A stretch of 12,099 bases of DNA from contig JBBSEZ010000308.1 in assembly GCA_038239195.1 (NCBI GenBank), positions 1 through 12,099 of the forward strand, in the 5' to 3' direction. Below are positions 5,737 through 12,099 of this stretch, piece after piece. Under the pieces are notes generated by a model, which searched no databases, was not told the DNA's origin, and saw only the letters and a list, made by a program, of their open reading frames with translations. How positions within the stretch are numbered: position 1 is the first letter of the stretch; each line of letters starts with the position of its first letter. This DNA comes from JBBSEZ01 sp038239195 (GTDB lineage: Bacteria; Planctomycetota; Planctomycetia; Gemmatales; Gemmataceae). The translations under genes and the position numbers were made by a program.

Positions 5737-7818
5737 TCAATGCGCCTCCCCCAGCGCCTGCCCGATCGGCTCGCCGCTCGCGAGCAAGCGCTGCACCTCG
5801 GCGCGCAACCGAGCCAGCTCGTGGCGCACCGCCTCGACGGAACTGCCTGGCGGCAGGGGTGGCCCCCCCACGACGTAGACGCGCTCCTGCCCTCGCGCGC
5901 CCGCCACGACCGCGTAGTGGACCGGCAGCACTGGCGCCGACAGCTCGGGGAGCAATCGCGCCGCCGGCCCCTCGGGATCGCTCGCCGACAGGCCGATCAC
6001 CTCGCCCTTCGCGAGCGCCTCCTTCGCCTTGCGGGCCACCTCCTCCCAGGCACCGGGGAGGGCGTTGTTTGGCACCACGGCGAGATGATGCCCGGGCAGC
6101 GCACGGCCGTCCTCGTCCTGGACCAGGACGAAGTGCGTGGCGCGATCGGTGGCGCTGATGATGCGGGCGCACGCCTCCGCGGTGGGCGCATCGGTGACGA
6201 GCACGATAGGCCCGACCGCCGGCAGGTTGCTCATGCCGGCCACCTCCATGCGGTAGGCCCCCAGCGAGCGCGCCCAGATTCGGGTGCGCGCGAACAGGTC
6301 GGGCAAGCGCCACCACAGCAGGCCGAGCGTGCCCAGCGTCAGCACGCCGACGCTGAAGAAGAGCAGGCGCGGCATCTTGCTCTTGTCGTAGACTGGCCGT
6401 GCGACCGAATCGCCGAGCCGGACGCGCACGTAGGTCACGTCCTTCTCGCTGTAGTAGCGGGCGACGACCTCCTCGCCCTCCTTGACCCTTCGGGAAACGC
6501 GCAGGATCACGTAGGGGGGGGCCTCCTCCTGCGCCTCGATGGTCTTGTCTCCCACCACAACGCGAGTCACGTGGCCCTTCTCGTACTTCAGTTCGCGAAC
6601 GGTGCCCACGTCCTCCTCGCCGGTCTTCTCCAGCGCCAGCGTCAGGCCCGTGCGGATGGCGGTGACGTCCATGGCGAAGAACACCACCGAGGCCAGGATC
6701 GCCCCGGTGACGTTGATGAAGTTGCTCGTGGCGATCGAGTCTCCCTTGCTCGCCTTCGGCGCGCGGTGCTGGAGCAGGGTGAATAGCGGGACGAGGTAGA
6801 AGCCGGTGAAGAAGCCGATGAAAATGATGCAGACGATCAGCACCGGCACGTTGCCCAGCGCCAGCGCGGCGACGGTGGTGGCGAGCATCATGCCCAGCGC
6901 GCCGATGGGGACCAGCCCGAGCTCGACCTTGCCGCCCGAGAGGAAGCCGACGAGCGGGCTGCCCAGGCCGATTCCCAGGGCGACCATGCCGGCGATCTGG
7001 CTGGTGAAGGCCTCCGACCACTGCGGCACCTGCGATTGGCCGTGCATGTAGACCGTCGAGCGCATGAAGGTGACGAGGAAAGTGAAGAAGGCGATGCCAA
7101 CCACCGCGACCGACAGCGGCCGGGAACGTAGCAGCACGCGGACGTTCTGGATCAGCGGCTGGTAGACGTAGGGCGGGAACGACCGCGTCGGGTTGGCGGC
7201 CGGCATGCGCTGAATCATCAGGCTGGCGGCGGCGCCGATGAGCGCCAGCACCGTCAGGATGATGCCGATCACGTACTCCTGCCCGCGCAACACGGTGGAC
7301 AACACCCCGCCGACGACGGTGCCGAGGATGACGGCGAGGAAGGAGAGCGATTCGAGGATGCCGTTGCCGCGCGAGAGCATTCGATCGGTGAGGATCTCGG
7401 GCATGGCGCCGTACTTGGCGGGGACGAAGAAGGCGCTGTGGGTGCCCATGAGGAAGACGCAAGAAAGGACGATCCAGGCCCCTGCCACGGGGTGCTGCCC
7501 CTGCCGCCCGAACCAGAAGCCGAACAGGGCGAAGAGGGTGATGGCCACCTCGGCGACCTTCCAGAACACCAGCGAGCGCTGTTTGCTGTAGCGGTCGGCG
7601 AGGTAGCCGGCGAGGGTGCAGAAGATGGCCCAGGGGGCGTAGAAGAGGACCGGCATGAGGGTGATGGCGGCGCGCTCGCCCATCACGTCGGTGTTGATGG
7701 CATAGAACATCGCGGCGGCGTGGATGGCCTGATCGTTGAACGCGGCCAGGAACTGCGCGACCAGCATGCCGAGGAAGGTCCGCGAACGCAGGTTGTCCGC
7801 AGGCTGAAACGTGGACAT
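5737..7818 (-). CDS. MFS transporter (LplT/Aas-like) with C-terminal degenerate acyltransferase-like domain
   Basis: This 693-residue protein has about twelve membrane helices (roughly 13-387, then 484-504). The start, 'AQFLAAFNDQAIHAAAMF', resembles lysophospholipid transporters of the LplT/Aas group, which flip lysophospholipids for re-acylation. A hydrophilic, beta-rich segment of about 95 residues (390-483) separates helix 11 from helix 12. Residues 520-685 look like a PlsC acyltransferase fold ('VAGMSNLPAVGPIVLVTDAP', then 'ALAKGEVIGL' and 'PVLPVHYAVVAG'), but the NHxxxxD catalytic motif is replaced by TDAPTAE, so activity is unlikely. The AMP-binding ligase domain of full Aas fusions is absent. 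ATG 7818 was chosen because AGGGA lies 6 bases upstream and a likely promoter lies between it and the longer GTG start at 7905. Substrate is unproven. Confidence 0.88.
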   Translation of the reverse strand: MSTFQPADNLRSRTFLGMLVAQFLAAFNDQAIHAAAMFYAINTDVMGERAAITLMPVLFYAPWAIFCTLAGYLADRYSKQRSLVFWKVAEVAITLFALFGFWFGRQGQHPVAGAWIVLSCVFLMGTHSAFFVPAKYGAMPEILTDRMLSRGNGILESLSFLAVILGTVVGGVLSTVLRGQEYVIGIILTVLALIGAAASLMIQRMPAANPTRSFPPYVYQPLIQNVRVLLRSRPLSVAVVGIAFFTFLVTFMRSTVYMHGQSQVPQWSEAFTSQIAGMVALGIGLGSPLVGFLSGGKVELGLVPIGALGMMLATTVAALALGNVPVLIVCIIFIGFFTGFYLVPLFTLLQHRAPKASKGDSIATSNFINVTGAILASVVFFAMDVTAIRTGLTLALEKTGEEDVGTVRELKYEKGHVTRVVVGDKTIEAQEEAPPYVILRVSRRVKEGEEVVARYYSEKDVTYVRVRLGDSVARPVYDKSKMPRLLFFSVGVLTLGTLGLLWWRLPDLFARTRIWARSLGAYRMEVAGMSNLPAVGPIVLVTDAPTAEACARIISATDRATHFVLVQDEDGRALPGHHLAVVPNNALPGAWEEVARKAKEALAKGEVIGLSASDPEGPAARLLPELSAPVLPVHYAVVAGARGQERVYVVGGPPLPPGSSVEAVRHELARLRAEVQRLLASGEPIGQALGEAH

Positions 7819-7858
7819 GGGCATCCCTGACAAGAGGCCTCTCCCCTGGCTCGCGCTG

Positions 7859-7875
7859 CGCCCCGCTGCGGGGCG
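7859..7875 (-). promoter_or_regulatory. Leader hairpin of the MFS gene
   Basis: CGCCCC (7859-7864) pairs perfectly with GGGGCG (7870-7875) around a 5-base loop. It lies between the extended -10 promoter and the ATG at 7818, so it would be in the 5' leader. No U-tract follows. It may be a stabilising or attenuation structure or chance GC pairing. Confidence 0.3.
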
Positions 7876-7895
7876 GGCGCCCGCGGAAAGGTAGT

Positions 7896-7904
7896 AATAT
7901 ACCA
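7896..7904 (-). promoter_or_regulatory. Extended -10 promoter for the MFS gene
   Basis: The minus strand reads TGGTATATT: a TGn extension joined to TATATT, 5 of 6 matches to TATAAT. No good -35 box is seen, which extended -10 promoters can tolerate. It lies in a short AT-rich patch 39 bases after the LRR gene stop. Transcription would begin near 7889, downstream of the GTG at 7905, so the shorter MFS reading frame is favoured. Confidence 0.45.
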
Positions 7905-7942
7905 CTTTGACAAGGAAGGGGCAGAGGGGGCGCGACGCCGGC

Positions 7943-9433
7943 TCACGAGTCGGAGCAAGCGGCAGCCCCGAATCGGTCGATCAGGGCCTGCGAGCCTTTC
8001 TTCGTCAGGCGATACTTGTCCACCTGGAGTCGGAGCAAATGCGTCAGGTAGGGGGACGCCGCCAGCGCCTCCGCCCCCGCGTCGCCCATCGTGTTGTTCC
8101 GCAGGTCGAGGCTCACCAGGCTGGCCAGGTGGGGCATCGCGGCCACCGCCGCCACGCCTTCGTCGCCGAAGTAACTGCCCTGCAGCGACAGGTGGGCCAG
8201 GCGGTTGAGGTGAGTCGCCTCGCCCAGGCCGCTGACGTGGTGCGGGCCCAGGCGGGTCTCCGTCAGGCTCAGGGTGGTCAACTGACCCAGTTCGGGTCGC
8301 GCCAGCAGTTCGGCGGCGCCTTCGGCCGCCGTCTCTTTTTTCACGCTCAGCGCGAGGTGGCGCAGCCCTCCCAGGACGGCCGAGCCTGCCAGGGCGCGGG
8401 CGCCCTTCAGGCCGACGTCCATGCGGCCCAGGTCGAGGACCGCGAGGTTCGTCAGGTACGGCGATTCCGCGAGGGCGATGGCGCCTTCGTCGGTGATGCG
8501 GTTGCCCTCCAGGTTCAGGTGCCTCAGGTTCGCCAGGTGAGGGGCCCGCGCCAGGGCCGCGAGGCCGGCGTCCGTGAGGGCCGTATGCCCCAGGTGCAGT
8601 TCGCGCAACCCGCCCCAGCAGTCGCCCCCCGCCAGGGCGCGGGCAAAGCGATCACCGCTTCCAAGGACCTGCGATAGATCGAGGTCGATCAGTGCCAGGT
8701 TCGACACGCCCTCGAAATGGCGCAGCCCTGCCTCTGTGATCGCGTTCTTGCCCAGGTTGAGGCGCTTCAGCCGGCCCATCAGCGGCGACCGCGCCAGCGC
8801 CTTGCACGAGGCGTCAGTGAGCTCGTTCAGGTTGAGGTCGATCCCCGTCAGCGAACCGAGGTCGGCCTCCCCAAGGGCGGCGAGCCCGCTCGGCCGCACG
8901 CTATTGTTGCCCAGGTTCATCTCGCGAATGCCGCCGAGGTGCGGCGACGCCGCCAGCAGCACGGTCCGCTGCGCCCCCAGCGCCGCCGAGTGGAGGTCGA
9001 GCTCGGCGATGCGCCCCAGGTGCGGGGACGCGCAGAGCGCCTCGATGGCAGGCTTGACCATCAGCAGCCGCACGCGGCGGATCGGCGCCCCCGCGAAGAG
9101 CCGGTCGGCCACATCGAGGAACTTGGCGCCGTTCAGCGTCACCTTGTCCACGAAGCCTCGCCCGAATTCGTAGCGCTGGGTGATGCGCGAGGTCGGCTTC
9201 GCCCAGGCGACGCCGTGGCGGCGGAGCGGGTCGCCCTCCTGGAAGAGCAGGTCGGCCGGCCTTTCTTCGGGAGGTAGCTTCGCCAGCTCGATCTGCGCGC
9301 GGATGAACGCGGCCCGGTCGATCTCGGCCGGGCCCTTCCCGTGCTCTTCGAGCCAGTCGGCGTACACGAGCCGGGGCGTGTCGTCGTCGGGCGCCTCCAC
9401 GATCGACTGAAGGAAGGCCTCTTGCTGCTTCAT
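7943..9433 (-). CDS. TIGR02996-domain leucine-rich-repeat protein
   Basis: This 496-residue protein opens with the 'repeat-companion' domain TIGR02996 (about 1-52, core 'DDDTPRLVYADWLEEHG' and 'AAFIRAQIELAKL'), known from large planctomycete families. A linker (53-125, including 'FGRGFVDKVTL') follows. About a dozen ribonuclease-inhibitor-type leucine-rich repeats then run from 130 to 490, each near 'LxxLxLxxNxLTDxGAxALAxSPHL'. No signal peptide or membrane helix is seen, so it is probably cytoplasmic. Such repeats bind proteins, but the partner is unknown. The ATG at 9433 has GAGGGG upstream. It starts 7 bases after argA, so the two are almost certainly co-transcribed, although a role in arginine metabolism is not implied. 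Confidence 0.93.
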   Translation of the reverse strand: MKQQEAFLQSIVEAPDDDTPRLVYADWLEEHGKGPAEIDRAAFIRAQIELAKLPPEERPADLLFQEGDPLRRHGVAWAKPTSRITQRYEFGRGFVDKVTLNGAKFLDVADRLFAGAPIRRVRLLMVKPAIEALCASPHLGRIAELDLHSAALGAQRTVLLAASPHLGGIREMNLGNNSVRPSGLAALGEADLGSLTGIDLNLNELTDASCKALARSPLMGRLKRLNLGKNAITEAGLRHFEGVSNLALIDLDLSQVLGSGDRFARALAGGDCWGGLRELHLGHTALTDAGLAALARAPHLANLRHLNLEGNRITDEGAIALAESPYLTNLAVLDLGRMDVGLKGARALAGSAVLGGLRHLALSVKKETAAEGAAELLARPELGQLTTLSLTETRLGPHHVSGLGEATHLNRLAHLSLQGSYFGDEGVAAVAAMPHLASLVSLDLRNNTMGDAGAEALAASPYLTHLLRLQVDKYRLTKKGSQALIDRFGAAACSDS

Positions 9434-9440
9434 GGGCCCC

Positions 9441-10742
9441 TCACGCGAGCTTCTTGAGCAACACCAGCGAGCGCCGCCCGCTCTTCTCGTAGCGCTCGCG
9501 CCGCCCCGGCGGGAGGTCGTCGGGCGTGCCGGGCAGGAACCCGCCCTTCTGCTGGAAGAAGTTGAACGCCTGGGTGGACAGGCAGAACAGCACCGCCACG
9601 CCGAGGGCGCGCGCCTGGGCCTCGGCGTAGTTCATCAGCTTGCCGCCGATGCCCTGGTTCTCGTAGCGCGGATCGACGCACACCGCCGCGAGCTCCGCCT
9701 TGTTCTGCTCCGGGTAGACGTGCAGCGCCGCGCAGGCCACCGGCGTGCGATCGACCTCGAAGACGAAGAAGTCGTCCACCTGGCGCTCCACCTCGGCGCG
9801 CGAGCGGCGCATCAGCTCGTCGCGCTCCACGCCCGTCGCCAGGAGGGCCAGGATGGCGCGCGTGTCGCGCTTCTGGGCCCGGCGGATGGCCTGATACTCG
9901 TTGGCGTGGATGAGCGTGCCGATGCCCTCGTTGGAGAAGACCTCGGCGAGGAGGCCCTCCTCGACCCGGCCGTCGATCACGTGGACGCGCGGCACGCCGG
10001 CGCGCACGGCGCGCACGCCCTGCTCCAGCTTCGACTGGAGCGTCGGCGGCAGGGAGGCCCGGTGGCGCTTGAGGAAGAGCTCCGCCTCGCCGGCGGGGAA
10101 GTGGCGCAGCAGGCCGTCCTCCTCGTTGGGCTCGCCGAGAGAAGGGATGCCGCGGTAGGTGGTGAGGTAGATGAGCTTGACCGCCTGGAGCGCCCGGGCG
10201 ACCTCGCAGGCGACGCTGTCGGAGTTAAGGCGGTACGAATGGCCCTCGCCGTCGCTGCCGATGGGCGGGACCACGGGCACGACGTCCTTTTCGAGCAGCG
10301 CCTGGAGCATGGCGACGTCGACGCGCTCGACCTTGCCGGTGAACTGGTAATCGACGCCGCCGAGGATGCCCGCGGGGTGCGCCACGAGCGCATTGCCGAT
10401 GGCCCCGCGCAGGTCGGTGGCGGCGAGGCCTTCGAGAAGGTCGGCCGAGACGCGGAAGGCCGCCGTCATGGCGAGCTGCAAGGTGATGGCGTCGGTGACG
10501 CCCATGCCGTCGAGGTCGGAGGGCGTTTGGCCGGTGAGCTCGGCGAGGCGGCGCACCTGGTGCGCGGCGCCGTGGACGAGCGCGACGCCGATGCGCAGGC
10601 TGCGCAGCAGGGCGATGTCGAGGAGCAAGTTGCGGAAGTTCTCGCCCTCGACGATGGCGCCGTCGAGGGCGATGACGAAGACGCGGTCGCGGAAGCGCGG
10701 CACGTAGCGCAGGATCTCGCGCAGATCGGTGAGCCGGAGCAT
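9441..10742 (-). CDS. argA: N-acetylglutamate synthase, ArgA type (amino-acid kinase-like + GNAT)
   Basis: The enzyme transfers acetyl from acetyl-CoA to glutamate, the first step of arginine biosynthesis (EC 2.3.1.1), and is normally feedback-inhibited by arginine through its kinase-like domain. The 433-residue length matches E. coli ArgA. The N-terminal amino-acid-kinase-like domain spans about 20-285, with 'RLNSDSVACEVA' (171-182) and the ArgA-typical 'EVFSNEGIGTLIHANEYQAIR' region (267-287). The C-terminal GNAT domain (about 290-430) has 'AAVCVDPRYENQGIGGKLM' (352-370), whose QGIGGK loop binds acetyl-CoA. The ATG at 10742 has GAGAGG upstream. No other arginine gene is in the window. It heads a pair with the LRR gene and diverges from the reductase gene. 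Confidence 0.93.
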   Translation of the reverse strand: MLRLTDLREILRYVPRFRDRVFVIALDGAIVEGENFRNLLLDIALLRSLRIGVALVHGAAHQVRRLAELTGQTPSDLDGMGVTDAITLQLAMTAAFRVSADLLEGLAATDLRGAIGNALVAHPAGILGGVDYQFTGKVERVDVAMLQALLEKDVVPVVPPIGSDGEGHSYRLNSDSVACEVARALQAVKLIYLTTYRGIPSLGEPNEEDGLLRHFPAGEAELFLKRHRASLPPTLQSKLEQGVRAVRAGVPRVHVIDGRVEEGLLAEVFSNEGIGTLIHANEYQAIRRAQKRDTRAILALLATGVERDELMRRSRAEVERQVDDFFVFEVDRTPVACAALHVYPEQNKAELAAVCVDPRYENQGIGGKLMNYAEAQARALGVAVLFCLSTQAFNFFQQKGGFLPGTPDDLPPGRRERYEKSGRRSLVLLKKLA

Positions 10743-10766
10743 GGCGGGCCTCTCGCGGGGGCGGCG

Positions 10767-10794
10767 TTGTCCCTCCCGCTCGCCCTCCTAGAAT
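10767..10794 (+). promoter_or_regulatory. Sigma-70-type promoter for the thioredoxin-reductase-like gene
   Basis: TTGTCC (10767-10772, 4 of 6 matches to the -35 consensus) is separated by 16 bases from TAGAAT (10789-10794, 5 of 6 matches to the -10 consensus). Transcription would start near 10801 and give a leader of about 90 bases. Confidence 0.5.
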
Positions 10795-10798
10795 GATA
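10793..10798 (-). promoter_or_regulatory. Candidate -10 box for the argA-LRR operon
   Basis: On the minus strand TATCAT matches 5 of 6 positions of TATAAT and overlaps the opposite-strand -10 box by two bases. No convincing -35 box is found at 16-18 bases, so the call rests on position and AT content. Confidence 0.3.
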
Positions 10799-10834
10799 GC
10801 AAGAGTGTACGGCAACGCACGCCCGCGAACAGGG

Positions 10835-10849
10835 AGGGGCAAGGCCCCT
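10835..10849 (+). promoter_or_regulatory. Leader hairpin of the thioredoxin-reductase-like gene
   Basis: AGGGGC (10835-10840) pairs perfectly with GCCCCT (10844-10849) around an AAG loop, within the predicted leader and about 40 bases before the ATG. No U-tract follows. Its function is unknown. Confidence 0.35.
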
Positions 10850-10889
10850 GCCTCGATCCCATCGACTTCGGAGAAGGGGACAAACGCTC

Positions 10890-11957
10890 ATGCCGATCGT
10901 GGAGAAGGTCATCATCATCGGCTCGGGGCCCGCCGGCTGGACCGCGGCCATCTACGCGGCCCGCGCCAACCTCCAGCCGCTAGTCTTCGAGGGGGCCATC
11001 ACCGCCGAGAACCAGGTGCAGGGCACCCTCCCCCTGGGCCAGTTGGCCCTCACCACCGAGGTCGAGAACTTCCCCTCCTGGCCATCGGGGCAGTTGCGCG
11101 AGTATCTGAAGACGGCGCTGCCCGAGGAGCGCCGCCCGTACTGGGTGCAGGACAACGGCAAGCAGGAGCACCACGGGATCACCGGCCCCGAACTGATGGA
11201 GCTGATGCGCCAGCAGGCCCTCAACTTCGGCACGCGCATCGTGACCGACGACGTCGTGAGCGTCGATTGCAGCCAGCGCCCCTTCACGCTGACGTCGCGC
11301 GACAACGGCACCGCGCAGGCCCAGGCCGTCATCCTCGCCACGGGGGCCCGCGCCAACTACCTGGGCCTGCCGTCGGAGGACGCCTACAAGAACCGCGGGG
11401 TCTCGGCCTGCGCCGTCTGCGACGGCGCGCTGCCCCGCTTCCGCAACAAGCCGCTCGTGGTCATCGGCGGGGGCGACTCCGCCGTCGAGGAGAGCACCTA
11501 CCTGAGCAAGTTCGCCAGCACGGTCTACCTGGTGCATCGTCGCGACAAGTTGCGCGCCGCCATGATCATGCAGGAGCGGGCCAGGTCCAACCCGAAGATC
11601 GCCTTCAAGTGGAACAGCGGCCTCGACGAGGTGATCGGCACCGAGAGCGAAGGCGTGACGGGCGTGCGCCTGAAGAGCACCAGCGACGGCAAGACGGAGC
11701 AACTCGACGCGAGTGGGGTGTTCCTGGCGATCGGCCACACGCCCAACACGGCGTTCCTGAAGGGCCAGCTCGCCACCGACGACAAGGGCTACGTTACGTG
11801 GACCAAGCCGTTCCGCACGTGGACAAGCGTGGAGGGCATCTTCGCCGCGGGCGACGTGGCCGACAATTACTACAAGCAGGCGGTGACGGCCGCGGGGACG
11901 GGCTGCATGGCGGCGCTCGACGCCGAGCGCTGGCTCGCGGAGCACGGGATGCTGTGA
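10890..11957 (+). CDS. trxB: Thioredoxin reductase-like FAD/NAD(P)-binding protein
   Basis: Thioredoxin reductase moves electrons from NADPH via FAD and a redox disulfide to thioredoxin in the cytoplasm. This 355-residue protein has the FAD motif 'GSGPAGWTAAIYAARA' (11-26), the redox pair C174/C177 in 'CAVCDG', an NADPH motif 'GGGDSAVEE' (193-201), 'HRRDKLRA' (216-223) and the C-terminal FAD motif 'FAAGDVAD' (318-325). It is longer than E. coli TrxB (321 residues), mainly because of an insertion at about 62-97 between 'TTEVENFP' and 'ITGPELMELMRQQA'. The ATG at 10890 follows AAGGGG about 10 bases upstream. It is transcribed away from argA with its own promoter. No thioredoxin gene is adjacent. 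All catalytic motifs are present, so activity is likely. Confidence 0.92.
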   Translation: MPIVEKVIIIGSGPAGWTAAIYAARANLQPLVFEGAITAENQVQGTLPLGQLALTTEVENFPSWPSGQLREYLKTALPEERRPYWVQDNGKQEHHGITGPELMELMRQQALNFGTRIVTDDVVSVDCSQRPFTLTSRDNGTAQAQAVILATGARANYLGLPSEDAYKNRGVSACAVCDGALPRFRNKPLVVIGGGDSAVEESTYLSKFASTVYLVHRRDKLRAAMIMQERARSNPKIAFKWNSGLDEVIGTESEGVTGVRLKSTSDGKTEQLDASGVFLAIGHTPNTAFLKGQLATDDKGYVTWTKPFRTWTSVEGIFAAGDVADNYYKQAVTAAGTGCMAALDAERWLAEHGML

Positions 11958-12043
11958 TGCGCTGGTGCCCCCGTTTACCTACGATTCGACCACGCGGTGC
12001 GGCTGGGACGATACTGCGAAGCGCCGCTAAACGAACGCGAGCG

Positions 12044-12099
12044 TTACTTGCCCTTGTTGGCCTTGGCGTGCTTCGTCTCGACCTCTTTGTGGAGCGCCT
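12044..12099 (-). CDS. C-terminal end of a minus-strand gene running off the window
   Basis: The minus strand reads into a TAA stop at 12044-12046 from the window edge; the 17 residues visible are ALHKEVETKHAKANKGK. The Lys-rich, hydrophilic tail looks like a natural protein end. The family cannot be told from so little, and the frame could be fortuitous. If real, it converges on the reductase gene with an 86-base gap (11958-12043) in which I see no clear terminator. Confidence 0.5.
   Translation of the reverse strand, partial: ALHKEVETKHAKANKGK

Noticed and set aside
4255..6786. Plus-strand open frame of 843 codons
   Set aside because: It lies antisense to the HEAT-like and MFS genes, shows no family motif and has the repetitive composition typical of a GC-rich shadow frame.
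5291..7462. Minus-strand open frame of 723 codons
   Set aside because: It is another frame of the MFS and HEAT-like genes; the product is Arg/Pro/Gly/Ala-rich and lacks membrane helices or motifs.
7819..7905. GTG start adding 29 residues to the MFS protein
   Set aside because: The extension is not hydrophobic or conserved-looking and lies upstream of the predicted transcription start; ATG 7818 has its own AGGGA.
8041..9040. Repeated DNA motifs such as GCCAGG and CAGGTxGAG at roughly regular spacing
   Set aside because: These are the codons of the leucine-rich repeats, not a CRISPR array or a mobile repeat.
11994..12027. Possible hairpin GCGGTGC/GCGCCGC after the reductase gene
   Set aside because: The loop is 20 bases, one pair is a wobble and there is no T-run, so it is not supported as a terminator.

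Overview
The window is GC-rich, densely packed DNA that most likely comes from a planctomycete, probably Gemmataceae or a close relative. The best clue is the gene at 7943-9433: its N-terminus reads as the TIGR02996 'repeat-companion' domain, which is amplified in that group, followed by RI-type leucine-rich repeats. There is no rRNA, tRNA, CRISPR array, insertion sequence, integrase or phage gene. This looks like ordinary chromosomal backbone with some lineage-specific proteins.

Layout, left to right. A plus-strand ANTAR-type response regulator (231-836) faces a long minus-strand series. In transcription order from right to left that series is: argA-type N-acetylglutamate synthase (10742-9441); TIGR02996/LRR protein (9433-7943), starting 7 nt after argA; MFS transporter with a degenerate acyltransferase-like tail (7818-5737), with its own extended -10 promoter; membrane-anchored HEAT-like protein (5649-4318); PanE/ApbA-family reductase (4265-3225); receiver-only response regulator (3131-2688), with a candidate promoter over the panE stop codon; DUF971 protein (2535-2161), with a TATAAT promoter; Mrp/ApbC-family P-loop ATPase (2150-1329), 10 nt after DUF971; and a small four-cysteine protein (1264-857). 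A thioredoxin-reductase-like flavoprotein (10890-11957) diverges from argA. The last 56 bases hold the C-terminal end of another minus-strand gene.

How the genes fit together. The clearest functional unit is DUF971-Mrp-Cys4. Plant HCF101 carries an Mrp ATPase and a DUF971 domain in one chain; here they are separate, tightly coupled genes. The ATPase lacks the Fe-S-binding CxxC of classical Mrp and has one cysteine in total, while its DUF971 partner carries two CxCxxC clusters. Metal ligands may therefore be supplied in trans, which is an inference. The MFS protein resembles the LplT/Aas lysophospholipid transporter family, but its PlsC-like domain has lost the HxxxxD motif and a soluble segment of about 95 residues sits before its last membrane helix.

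I do not see a defence island or an obviously new multi-gene system. The second-look items are the split HCF101-like module, the degenerate transporter fusion, a receiver lacking its conserved lysine, the insertion in the thioredoxin reductase and several leader structures.
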